A stretch of DNA of 64,000 bases. Source: Mallotus nudiflorus. Lineage: Eukaryota > Streptophyta > Magnoliopsida > Malpighiales > Euphorbiaceae. A program made the translations under genes and the position numbers. Positions 23,350 to 34,394 of this stretch are shown here, piece after piece; position 1 is the first letter of the stretch; each line of letters begins with the position of its first letter. The notes beneath the pieces were generated by a model. It did no database searches and had not been told where the DNA came from. It saw only the letters and a program-made list of their open reading frames with translations. The DNA lies in assembly GCA_947683625.1 (NCBI GenBank), contig CANTUR010000638.1:124001-188000 (forward strand). The letters are read 5' to 3'.

Positions 23350-23455
23350 ATAGTATAATATATATATATATACATATATACATCAAAAATCAAAAAAATT
23401 TGCAAAATTACCAAATTGCCCCCGACATTTTCTTCTTCTTCTTCTTCTTCTCCTT
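23350..23455 (+). promoter_or_regulatory. Probable core promoter of T1 LTR: TATA run plus pyrimidine patch
   Basis: A TATATATA run at 23355-23375 is followed 50-80 bp downstream by TTTTCTTCTTCTTCTTCTTC (23428-23450). A TATA element with a downstream pyrimidine patch is a common plant Pol II core-promoter arrangement. The equivalent is at 31605-31705 in the 3' LTR. The start site is not determined. Confidence 0.45.
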
Positions 23456-24613
23456 CCCACGCCCGACGACCACCACCCACCTCCACCGTCTGCAACTGCC
23501 GTTCCTTCACCGTCGGTGTGCCTCTCGGCTTGCCACCGTCGCCTCCAGCCGTTTCCCGCCGCCAGCAGCTCCCTTCCCCGGCGCCGGCGAGCTAGTTTTC
23601 CATTTTTGGCCGAAACTTGATCCTCCACCGTTTCTCCCTCTTTCGGCCACCGTTTTCGACACCGCCGGTCTCTTTCTTCTCCTTGAGCTCCGGTGAGTGT
23701 GATTCTAGCTTTGGTTTGAGCTAAAATGGTCTAGAATTGCTTAGTTTTCGATTTGTAAATTTCGGCCTATTAGGGTTTTTGATTTTTTTGAGCTTCGATT
23801 TGGATGATTCATGAAAACTTCCTTCACAAATGTTGTTCCTAGTAGCTTAATCTACATGTATGAATTTTTGTAGAATTTTTGGAGATTGTTTGGATTTTTG
23901 GGTATTTTTGAATATTTTAATATTATTTTCTAATTTTCGGAAATTAATTATTTAAATTATGAAATTGGAGTTTATGGTTAAATTAGGTGTTGAAATGAAT
24001 TATAGGAATTTATTTGGAATTTTTATGAATTTCTAAGTATTTATTTTGAATTATTGAAGTTTAGGTGATTTTGGAAAATTAGGTTAATTGTGTTTTAAAT
24101 TGAATTTAATTGGTTAATTGAGTTTAATTATTTATATTATTGATAAATATGTTGAGAAAATTAATTTTGGGTAATTGTATGATTTTTGGTGAATTTTTGA
24201 AGTAATTTAGGTATATTTATATATATATGGGTATTTTGGTAATTTTATCCTAAATTGTCTAAAAATGTAATTTAATTGGTTTTAATATTTATTTAAGGTA
24301 TAAAAATGATTTCTACAAATTATTTAGTATTTTTAACTAATTAAAACTATTTTTCGGGAATTATTTTCAATTATATATATAATATACGGTTTTTCTAATA
24401 AAATGAGTTTTAATCGGTTTTTATAATGTTTCAAGGTCAATTATGTAATTTTTACTTATAAAATGTATTTCTGTGATTTAAAGATATTTTTGTTATATCT
24501 GGAATCATTCTGTGCTTGTGGACCCCGGTCGGTGGACTGTAGTTTGGAGTCCGACCGTGGGATTTTGATTGTGTTGAGCTTGTATTTCGAAGTGTATTTC
24601 TTTGCAGGGTCGG

Positions 24614-24691
24614 CTCTACTCTTTTGAGTAGAGAGATGTCCGTTTTACAGGGGAGGTTCTGTCGAATTTTCGGTAGAATTCTCGTAAAACG
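24614..24691 (+). other. Leader hairpin pair in T1 5' LTR
   Basis: Hairpin 1 is CTCTACTC-TTTT-GAGTAGAG (24614-24633), perfect. Hairpin 2 is TTCTGTCGAA-TT-TTCGGTAGAA (24657-24678), closed by an outer stem CGTTTTAC/GTAAAACG (24641-24648 and 24684-24691). The module recurs at 32866-32945, 51744-51820, 59844-59920 and 62705-62780 with stem-preserving changes. Confidence 0.75.
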
Positions 24692-25225
24692 TGATATCCA
24701 GTTGAACCCTAATTTTCGATTCTGTGTTTAATACTCTAGATTGAATTCTAGGATTTCTGTTAGGTTTATTCTAATGTCGGTTATTTATTGCTTGTTTAGT
24801 TGCGCCGAGACCGAGGGCTAGTGGACCAGGCCCGTCGGACCTGTCTCGTGGAGCGCATTAGGTGAGTTACTATATTATATATATATGCTTAGGATGCATG
24901 ATTTAGAAAATGCATGTTTTATTTTGACTAAATATGCATAAATAATGTGATTTATATTCAAGTATATTTTTGGTATATAATAAATTATATACATGTTTTG
25001 TTAATAAAATATATTTAAAATGTTTTTAAATATATTTTTAGTTTAATTCATGATTTGATTGAATTCATTTGACATATATATACTCAAAATATACCTGGTT
25101 TATGTTTGGTATATTTTCGGTATATATATGGTTTATATTGTTATTTCATTTATATTCATGCATCATTTATTTTTGTGAATGAATGTTTTATATTTAAGAA
25201 TGAAGGATATCAATAGAACGTGCTA

Positions 25226-25264
25226 CCTAGTGGGCAGCACTAGGACCGAGTACGTACCGGTACG
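25226..25264 (+). other. Hairpin plus 12-bp palindrome module in T1 5' LTR
   Basis: CCTAGTG-GGCAG-CACTAGG (25226-25244) is followed by the perfect palindrome CGTACCGGTACG (25253-25264). Both are conserved at 33478-33516, in both T2 LTRs (51171-51209, 59260-59298) and in E (61616-61654), although surrounding AT-rich sequence has drifted. Confidence 0.75.
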
Positions 25265-25347
25265 CCTATAGCTTTAGGCTATATTACTAACTTATTTATG
25301 GAGATTGATTTGATTATGACTATTGTTATGGGTGAGATGTGGTTTGG

Positions 25348-25451
25348 GTGTGATTGCTGGAGCTCGGTTGACTAAGTGTCTCGGGGCTAATCACACTGGC
25401 AGTCAGACTGCTGGAGCTCGGTTGACTTAGTGTCTCGGGGCCAGTCTACTG
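25348..25451 (+). other. Twin hairpin in T1 5' LTR
   Basis: Two adjacent hairpins with a shared apical block of about 30 bases (CTGGAGCTCGGTTGACT, then AGTGTCTCGGGG) but different arms. Arms 1 are GTGTGATT/AATCACAC (9 bp in the 3' LTR); arms 2 are CAGTcAGACTG/CAGTCTACTG with one bulged base. Copies are at 33600-33703, 50984-51087, 59073-59176 and 50097-50200, plus a split copy 50254-50267/61440-61535. Confidence 0.8.
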
Positions 25452-26146
25452 TCTAAATGGATTAAGTGGATATATTTGGATTAAGTGAGCCTGTATGGCC
25501 AGAGTGTTGTTTAACACTATTTTCTGAGGTTGCGATATTCTAGGGTTCTATGTGATCCTTCATAAATTGGGATTTTTCAGTAAAGTATATAAAAATGATT
25601 TTTCTGCATTTGTGTGTATTTGCCTGTATATATATTAGATATATATATATTGTTGATTGTATGCATTGTCATTTAGAGTGTATGTATATATATTATAGTA
25701 ATTCACTCAGTGAGGTCTGACTCCCCTCCGTTGACTATTTTTCAGGAGAGTCAACTTCTTCAGACCTCAGTAGCAGGTCGATACGCCGGATTTCTTCCGC
25801 CCCGGCTTCTTTATGTAAATTGTCTACTTGAGTCTTATTTATTTTATCTAGACACTGCAGTAGTTGTAAATTAAAGTATTGGATTTTATGTACTTTATTT
25901 TAAAGAGATGTATTATGTTGAAACTGGATTTGTATTAAATATTATATATATGTGATGAGATGAGTTTTGAAATAAATCCAGTTGGTATGGATAATATTAT
26001 GATTTTTATTTTCCGCTGCATATTATATTGTTACTGTTATGATGGCATGATTTATTTTATTTTTAGGCTTGCTACGGGTTCCGGATTCGAAAGAATTCCC
26101 GTTCCCTAGCGCCGGTCATGGCCCCTGTTTTGGGTCGTGACAAAGT

Positions 26147-26158
26147 TGGTATCAGAGC
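26147..26158 (+). other. tRNA-iMet primer binding site of T1
   Basis: TGGTATCAGAGC lies four bases after the 5' LTR. It is the complement of the 3' end of plant initiator methionine tRNA, the standard primer of Ty3/gypsy chromoviruses. Confidence 0.92.
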
Positions 26159-26356
26159 GAAGTTCGTATCAGAGTGGAGTTCTGTGTCAGGGCTTAGTTA
26201 TGTGAGTTGTGGCCCTAGTTTTAAAGTTGTGTTTTCTTTTAGACTACTGCAGTGTATTAGGTTCGAGTATGTCTTGATAAGTATTCCTTGCTTTAGTTTT
26301 CAGCGTTATTCCTCCGTTGTCTGTTTTATCTGAATCTTTCCGTTTATCTTTTCAGA

Positions 26357-29300
26357 ATGAGGAGGCGAGCGCGTGTCGCTCCACCGGTTGTTGAGGCCGA
26401 GGATGATGAGTCTTTTCAGGACGAGGTTTTACCTCCTGAGCAGCCAGTTAGACGTAGAGGTCGTGGCAGAGGTAGACCTCGAGGAGCGGTAGGTCGCCGT
26501 AGGCAGAGAGAGTTACAGGATGAGGAGCCTGTTGAGCCTGAGTTTGATGTTCCTGTTCCTCCAGTTGTTCAGCCTGTTCAGCCTGCCTATCAGCAGGGTA
26601 TGTCTGACCCTGAGGCAGCTTTGTTCTATGCCAGAGTTGGCAGGATTGCGTTTGATGGTACTTCTGATCCTTTAGATTTTCTGCATGCGATTGAGACGAG
26701 GACTCAAACTGCTCATACCGAGTACTAGCGGATCATGATTGTTGAGTTGTCTGTTGAGGGACCAGCCTTGGATTGGTTCATTCAGATGATCCAGCCTTAT
26801 ATGATGACGATGACATGGGCTCAGTTTCGAGAGCGATTCATGAGGAGATTTTATCCAGAGCCTCTTCGTTTGAGCTATCGTCTCCGTTTGACTAGTATTT
26901 CTCATGGAGATCGATCTGTAGAGGAGTATACCTGAGAGTTTCTTCGTCTGGGTAGATATGCCGAGGATCTGATGCGAGATCAGTATTTCGCTGTTACTAC
27001 GTATGTTACTGGTTTGGGTTCAGCTTTTGCTGGTATGCCTACAGCAGGTCTTACTCTGGAGTCTGTGATTGAGCTAGCTAAGGAGATCGAGCTGAGATTA
27101 GTTAGGCAGGGAGCGATGCCTGATTATTACCAGTTGGGAGTTCAGTCGAGTGGATTGCAGGCTACTCCATATTCGAGTTTTCATGTTGGTTCGAGTAGTC
27201 AGCAGCGAGGTTCGACTCAGCAGAGTCAGAGACAGCAGCAGCGAGTGCATCGGAGCAGTAGACATGGCCGTGGAGGTCAGCGTAGATCATTCAGATTCGG
27301 GTCAGGTGCTTCGAGCAGCAGCAGTGGTCGTAGTTCTGGATCAGCGGCCAGTGTTTGTCAGACTTGTGGTAGAGTCCATCAGGGATCGTGTTATCTGACA
27401 CCACTGACATGTTTCAGATGCGGACAGACAGGACATTTTGCCAGATCGTGTCCTTATTCTGGATATCAGCAGCAGCAGATTCCGCGATTCCCACAGCAGT
27501 CGATTGCTAGTGCAGCACCCATGCCATTTCAGTTGCCACCAGCCCAGCATCAGAGTTCTACTCAGTTTGTTCCACAGCAGAGTCGTGGTAGAGGTACTAG
27601 AGGAGGTGCCAGAGGTGTTGGCCAGGCTTCTACCAGTCAGCAGGGAGGTCGAGGTCAGGCCAGAGTCTTCCATCTGACTCAGCAGGATGCTCAGGCATCT
27701 AATGCAGTCGTGGCAGGTATTCTTTCTGTTTGTTACCTGGATGCTTTGGTTTTGTTTGATCCGAGTGCCACGCATTCGTTTGTTTCTCCTATTTTTGCTT
27801 CTAAATCTTGTTGGCAAGCTTCGAGGATGGCTTTTCCTTTGTCTGTTGCCACTCCTCTGAGCGATTCTTTGGACACCGATATTGTTCTTTCTGGTTGTCC
27901 AGTTCTCGTGGGAGATAGAGAATTATCCGTTGATTTGATTTTGTTGGATGTGATGGAGTTTGATGTTATTTTGGGAATGGATTGGTTATCTCAGTACTTT
28001 GCCGTGGTAGATTGCAGGAATAAGGAGGTGATTTTTAGAATTCCTGGTGAAGTAGAGTTTAAGTTTGTTGGTGATAGGAGTTCAGCACCTCAGAATCTTA
28101 TTTCTGCTATTTCAGCTAGGAAGTTGTTGAGGAAAGGTTGTCAGGGGTTTTTGGCATTGGTTAGGGACACGTCAGTGGAGAAGTTGTCACTCACAGATGT
28201 TCCTGTTGCTTGTGAGTTTCCTGATGTTTTTCCCGAGGAGTTGCCAGGTTTACCACCTCATAGAGAAATTGAGTTCTGTATAGATGTGGTTCCAGGTACT
28301 ACTCCTATATCTATGCCACCCTATCGTATGGCTCCTGCAGAGTTGAGAGAATTAAAGGAGCAATTGCAAGAGTTGTTGGATAAAGGTTTTATCAGACCTA
28401 GTGTTTCCCCTTGGGGTGCACCAGTCCTGTTTGTGAAGAAGAAGGATGGTACCCTGAGACTGTGCATTGACTATAGAGAGCTGAATAAGGTGACAGTGAA
28501 GAACAAGTATCCTCTCCCGAGGATTGATGATTTATTTGATCAGTTACAAAGTGCACAGTTCTTTTCTAAGGTTGACTTGAGGTCGGGTTATCATCAGCTG
28601 CGGATTAGTGAAGCTGATATTCCTAAGACAGCTTTCCGCACTAGATATGGCCATTATGAGTTTCTGGTGATGTCTTTTGGTTTGACTAATGCACCAGCAG
28701 CTTTTATGGACCTGATGAACAGAGTATTCAGACCGTATGTGGATCAGTTTGTAGTAGTCTTCATTGATGATATACTGGTATATTCAAGGAGTATGGAAGA
28801 GCATGTATATCATTTGAGGATTGTACTACAGACATTGAGAGATCATCAGCTTTATGCTAAATTCTTGAAGTGTGATTTCTGGATGGAGAGTGTTTCTTTT
28901 CTTGGACACGTAGTGTCTAAAGAAGGTATTCAAGTTGATCCACAGAAGGTTGAGGCAGTATCTGAGTGGCCTAGACCTACTTCAGTTACGGAGATTTGGA
29001 GTTTTCTGGGTTTAGCCGGGTATTATAGGCGGTTTGTGCAGGATTTTTCCAGGATAGCAGCCCCTATGACTCGCTTGACTCAGAAGAATGTTAGATTCGA
29101 GTGGTCAGAAGCTTGTGAGAATAGTTTTCAGTTGTTGAAGGAGAAGTTGACCACAGCGCCAGTATTAGCTTTGCCTAATAGTGTGGATAAGTTCACAGTT
29201 TACTGTGATGCCTCTAGAATTGGTCTTGGTTGTGTGTTGATGCAGAATGGAAGGGTGATAGCCTATGCTTCGAGGCAATTGAAGAAGCATGAGCAGAACT

Positions 29301-31108
29301 ATCCCACACATGATCTGGAGATGACTACAGTGATCTTTGCTTTGAAGATTTGGAGACATTATCTGTACGGGGTGACTTGTGAGATATTTACTGATCACAA
29401 GAGCCTTAAGTACATTTTCCAGTAGAGAGATTTGAATCTGAGGCAGAGAAGATGGTTGGAATTGTTGAAGGATTATGATTGTGAGATTCTTTACCATCCG
29501 GGTAAAGCTAATGTGGTAGCAGATGCCTTGAGTAGGAAGTCCTCAGGTAGTCTTGCTCACATCAGTGTTGAGAGGAGACCATTGATCCAGGAATTGCATC
29601 TGATGGTGGATCAAGGTCTGATGATGAAGATCAGTAAATCAGGTGGACTGTTAGCTCAGTTTAAAGTACGATCTGTACTGAGGGATAGGATTAAAGCAGC
29701 TCAGAGCCGAGATCCTATTCTGGAAGAGCTTGTAGAGAATGTCAGAGCAGGGAAGTTCACTGATTTCACACTTGATGATGATGGTGTGTTGTGGATCAGT
29801 GGTAGATTATGTGTTCCTGATGTGGATGATTTGAGAGAAGAGATCTTAGAGGAAGCACATTCTACAGCCTACAACGTTCATCCAGGTGTTACTAAGATGT
29901 ACCACAGTATCAGAGATCTATACTGGTGGGATGGATTGAAGAAGGATGTCGCTGATTATGTTGCTAAGTGCTTGACGTGTCAGCAAGTGAAAGCCAAACA
30001 TCAGAAGCCTTCTGGGAAGCTTTAGCCTCTTCCTATTCCCAAGTGGAAGTGGGAAAGGATAGCTATGGATTTTGTGGTAGGTTTACCTCGTTCGAAGGAT
30101 GGATACGATTCCATCTGGGTGATTGTAGACAGATTGACGAAGTCTGCACATTTCTTGCCTGTGAAAGCCACATATTCAGTTGCTAGATTGGCGAAGTTGT
30201 ATGTGAAGCATATTGTGTGCCTTCATGGAGTACCTGTGTCTATTGTGTCAGATAGAGGTTCAGTGTTTACTTCTCGTTTTTGGCAGAAGTTGCAAGAAGC
30301 GATGGGCACTAGGTTGGATTTCAGTACTGCTTTTCATCCTCAGACAGATGGTCAGTCTGAGAGGATGATCCAGACACTGGAAGATATGTTGAGGATGTGT
30401 GTCTTGGATTTGGGAGGTAGCTGGGATGATCATTTGTCGCTTGTTGAGTTTGCATATAATAACAACTACCATAGCAGTATTGGCATGGCACCATATGAGG
30501 CGTTGTATGGAAGGAAGTGTAGATCCCCATTGAGTTGGGATGAGATTGGTGAGAGAGCTTTGACTGGACCAGAGATGGTTCAGGATGCTGCAGAGAAAGT
30601 CACCGTGATCAAGCGTAGATTAGAGATTGCAGTTAGTAGACAGAAGAGTTATGCGGATCCTAGGCGCAGAGATGTGGAGTTTCAGGTTGGAGATTTCATT
30701 TTTCTGAAATTATCTCCGATGAAGGGTGTGATGAGATTTGGCAGGAAGGGTAAGTTAGCACCGAGATACATTGGATCGTTTGAGATTCTGGAGAGAGTTG
30801 GCACTGTTGCATATCGGTTGGATTTGCCTCCAAGTATGTCACAGGTGCATCCAGTATTTCATATCTCGATGTTGAGGAAGTATATCTCAGACCCTTCACA
30901 CGTGTTGCAGCCCGACAGTGTAGAAGTGAGTGAAAATTTGACGTTTGTGGAAGAACCTGTGGCGATCGTTGATTTTCAAGTTCGACAGTTGCGATCGAAG
31001 CAGATTCCGATGGTCAAGATTCTGTGGCGTAGCGACAGAGTTGAAGAGCATACGTGGGAGACTGAAGCTGAGATGCGAGCTTCTTACCCGTATCTCTTTC
31101 CTTCTTGA
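26357..31108 (+). pseudogene. T1 gag-pol polyprotein, one frame with four premature stops
   Basis: Same start and same length as the intact T2 frame (1584 codons with stop), with no indel that shifts frame. Stops are at codons 124 (26726, TAG), 193 (26933, TGA), 1023 (29423, TAG) and 1223 (30023, TAG); T2 has CAG, CGA, CAG and CAG there. Domains in order: capsid (about residues 105-235), basic linker, zinc knuckle CX2CX4HX4C (352-365), protease (Asp468), RT with FIDDILVYS (Asp804, Asp805), RNase H (Asp951, Glu988, Asp1013), integrase zinc site (His1168, His1175, Cys1205, Cys1208), catalytic Asp1238, Asp1299, Glu1335 (D,D-35-E), and chromodomain (about 1531-1580). Two further suspect changes are protease DPS instead of DPG at 468-470 and integrase GSF instead of GPF at 1473-1475. 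Not functional as it stands. Confidence 0.95.
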
Positions 31109-31141
31109 TCTTATCTTTTAGAATTCGGGGACGAATTCTTG

Positions 31142-31155
31142 TAAGGGGGGAAGAC
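31142..31155 (+). other. Polypurine tract of T1
   Basis: AAGGGGGGAAGAC directly before the 3' LTR, the priming site for plus-strand DNA synthesis. T2 has the same tract at 53337-53350. Confidence 0.9.
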
Positions 31156-34100
31156 TGTAATATCCCGTGTTTTTAAAATATTTTTACACAGTACCGGGAT
31201 ATGCAGAGTTAATAATTTCTGTATTTTATATGATATTTTTATGAGTTAATATGTATTTTAGACCTATTTTAATTACGGTGTATTATTTTCAGTGTTTTAC
31301 GTAAAATTTTCCCAGGACTTGCATTTTCGGGGAAATTTTCACGTAAACGATTTATTATTAATTATTTTAGATGTATTTACGGACTTGCATGAACTCATAC
31401 ATATTTTTAAATTATTAAATAAAGTCGGTGTGTGTATATTTATTTAATTAGGGTTTATTATTTCCCTAATATTTTATTAAGTATTTAATTGTTTTAATTG
31501 TTATTTAATTAATTTTATTTGGTAAAAATTATTAAAATATTAATATTTTTATGTGTGTGGTGTATATTTGATGTGTGTAATTTAATATTATTTTAATATA
31601 TAGTATAATATATATATATATATACATATATACATCAAAAATCAAAAAAATTTGCAAAATTACCAAATTGCCCCCGACATTTTCTTCTTCTTCTTCTTCT
31701 TCTCCTTCCCACGCCCGACGACCACCACCCACCTCCACCGTCTGCAACTGCCGTTCCTTCACCGTCGGTGTGCCTCTCGGCTTGCCACCGTCGCCTCCAG
31801 CCATTTCCCGCCGCCAGCAGCTCCCTTCCCCGGCGCCGGCGAGCTAGTTTTCCATTTTTGGCCGAAACTTGATCCTCTGCCGTTTCTCCCTCTTCCGGCC
31901 ACCGTTTTCGACACCGCCGGTCTCTTTCTTCTCCTTGAGCTCCAGTGAGTGTGATTCTAGCTTTGGTTTGAGCTAAAATGGTCTAGAATTGCTTAGTTTT
32001 CGATTTGTAAATTTCGGCCTATTAGGGTTTTTGATTTTTTTGAGCTTCGATTTGGATGATTCATGAAAACTTCCTTCACAAATGTTGTTCCTAGTAGCTT
32101 AATCTACATGTATGAATTTTTGTAGAATTTTTGGAGATTTTTTGGATTTTTGGGTATTTTTGAATATTTTAATATTATTTTCTAATTTTCGGAAATTAAT
32201 TATTTAAATTATGAAATTGGATTTTATGGTTAAATTAGGTGTTGAAATGAATTATAGGAATTTATTTGGAATTTTTATGAATTTCTAAGTATTTATTTTG
32301 AATTATTGAAGTTTAGGTGATTTTGGAAAATTAGGTTAATTGTGTTTTAAATTGAATTTAATTGGTTAATTGAGTTTAATTATTTATATTATTGATAAAT
32401 ATGTTGAGAAAATTAATTTTGGGTAATTGTATGATTTTTGGTGAATTTTTGAAGTAATTTAGGTATATTTATATATATAGGGGTATTTCGGTAATTTTAC
32501 CCTAAATTGTCTAAAAATGTAATTTAATTGGTTTTAATATTTATTTAAGGTATAAAAATGATTTCTACAAATTATTTAGTATTTTTAACTAATTAAAACT
32601 ATTTTTCGGGAATTATTTTCAATTATATATATAATATACGGTTTTTCTAATAAAATGAGTTTTAATCGGTTTTTATAATGTTTCAAGGTCAATTATGTAA
32701 TTTTTACTTATAAAATGTATTTCTGTGATTTAAAGATATTTTTGTTATATCTGGAATCATTCTGTGCTTGTGGACCCCGGTCGGTGGACTGTAGTTTGGA
32801 GTCCGACCGTGGGATTTTGATTGTGTTGAGCTTGTATTTCGAAGTGTATTTCTTTGCAGGGTCGGCTCTACTCTTTTGAGTAGAGAGATGTCCGTTTTAC
32901 AGGGGAGGTTCTATCGAATTTTCGATAGAATTCTCGTAAAACGTGATATCCAGTCGAACCCTAATTTTCGATTCTGTGTTTAATACTCTAGATTGAATTC
33001 TAGGATTTCTGTTAGGTTTATTCTAATGTCGGTTATTTATTGCTTGTTTAGTTGCGCCGAGACCGAGGGCTAGTGGACCAGGCCCGTCGGACCTGTCTCG
33101 TGGAGCGCATTAGGTGAGTTACTATATTATATATATATGCTTAGGATGCATGATTTAGAAAATACATGTTTTATTTTGACTAAATATGCATAAATAATGT
33201 GATTTATATTCAAGTATATTTTTGGTATATAATAAATTATATACATGTTTTGTTAATAAAATATATTTAAAATGTTTTTAAATATATTTTTAGTTTAATT
33301 CATGATTTGATTGAATTCATTTGACATATATATACTCAAAATATACCTGGTTTATGTTTGGTATATTTTCGGTATATATATGGTTTATATTGTTATTTCA
33401 TTTATATTCATGCATCATTTATTTTTGTGAATGAATGTTTTATATTTAAGAATGAAGGATATCAATAGAACGTGCTACCTAGTGGGCAGCACTAGGACCG
33501 AGTACGTACCGGTACGCCTATAGCTTTAGGCTATATTACTAACTTATTTATGGAGATTGATTTGATTATGACTATTGTTATGGGTGAGATGTGGTTTGGG
33601 TGTGATTGCTGGAGCTCGGTTGACTAAGTGTCTCGGGGCCAATCACACTGGCAGTCAGACTGCTGGAGCTCGGTTGACTTAGTGTCTCGGGGCCAGTCTA
33701 CTGTCTAAATGGATTAAGTGGATATATTTGGATTAAGTGAGCCTGTATGGCCAGAGTGTTGTTTAACACTATTTTCTGAGGTTGCGATATTCTAGGGTTC
33801 TATGTGATCCTTCATAAATTGGGATTTTTCAATAAAGTATATAAAAATGATTTTTCTGCATTTGTGTGTATTTGCCTGTATATATATTAGATATATATAT
33901 ACTGTTGACTGTATGCATTGTCATTTAGAGTGTATGTATATATATTATAGTAATTCACTCAGTGAGGTCTGACTCCCCTCCGTTGACTATTTTTCAGGAG
34001 AGTCAACTTCTTCAGACCTCAGTAGCAGGTCGATACGCCGGATTTCTTCCGCCCCGGCTTCTTTATGTAAATTGTCTACTTGAGTCTTATTTATTTTATC

Positions 34101-34394
34101 TAGACACTGCAGTAGTTGTAAATTAAAGTATTGGATTTTATGTACTTTATTTTAAAGAGATGTATTATGTTGAAACTGGATTTGTATTAAATATTATATA
34201 TATGTGATGAGATGAGTTTTGAAATAAATCCAGTTGGTATGGATAATATTATGATTTTTATTTTCCGCTGCATATTATATTGTTACTGTTATGATGGCAT
34301 GATTTATTTTATTTTTAGGCTTGCTACGGGTTCCGGATTCGAAAGAATTCCCGTTCCCTAGCGCCGGTCATGGCCCCTATTTTGGGTCGTGACA
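31156..34394 (+). repeat. T1 3' LTR
   Basis: Pairs with 22906-26142. Differences include two extra bases in the TATATA run and about 20 substitutions, most of them transitions. Its leader hairpin reads TTCTATCGAA-TT-TTCGATAGAA (32909-32930), a perfect 10-bp stem, where the 5' LTR has two G-U pairs. All other modules are present. It ends in TGACA followed by the TTTGA duplication. Confidence 0.95.

Larger units (their letters stand above)
22906..26142 (+). repeat. T1 5' LTR
   Basis: Starts TGTAATATCCCG, ends GGGTCGTGACA. Zones: an AT-rich first 480 bp ending in a TATATATA run (23350-23378); a CTT-rich pyrimidine patch and GC-rich island (23430-23700); AT-rich stretches bounded by splice-like signals; a hairpin pair (24614-24691); a palindrome module (25226-25264); a twin hairpin (25348-25451); and a conserved last 80 bp with TTCCGGATTCGAAAGAATTC. 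The TATA run followed by the pyrimidine patch is a plausible core promoter. The 98-codon frame at 23400-23696 is not supported as a gene. Confidence 0.95.
22906..34394 (+). mobile_element. T1: complete Tekay/Del-type chromovirus element with inactivated gag-pol
   Basis: 11489 bp, flanked by a perfect 5-bp target duplication TTTGA (22901-22905 and 34395-34399). LTRs are 22906-26142 (3237 bp) and 31156-34394 (3239 bp). They differ at about 20 positions by eye, about 0.6%. A tRNA-iMet primer site, one gag-pol frame and a polypurine tract are all present. The insertion splits the second antisense ORF of element B. The protein has RT close to other Tekay members and a C-terminal chromodomain, which assigns the clade. 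It is inactivated only by point changes. Confidence 0.95.

Noticed and set aside
23400..23696. 98-codon frame in the GC-rich part of T1 LTRs (again at 31652-31948)
   Set aside because: It arises from the CTT-rich patch and GC-rich leader; T2 and E do not keep the frame, so it is not a conserved protein.
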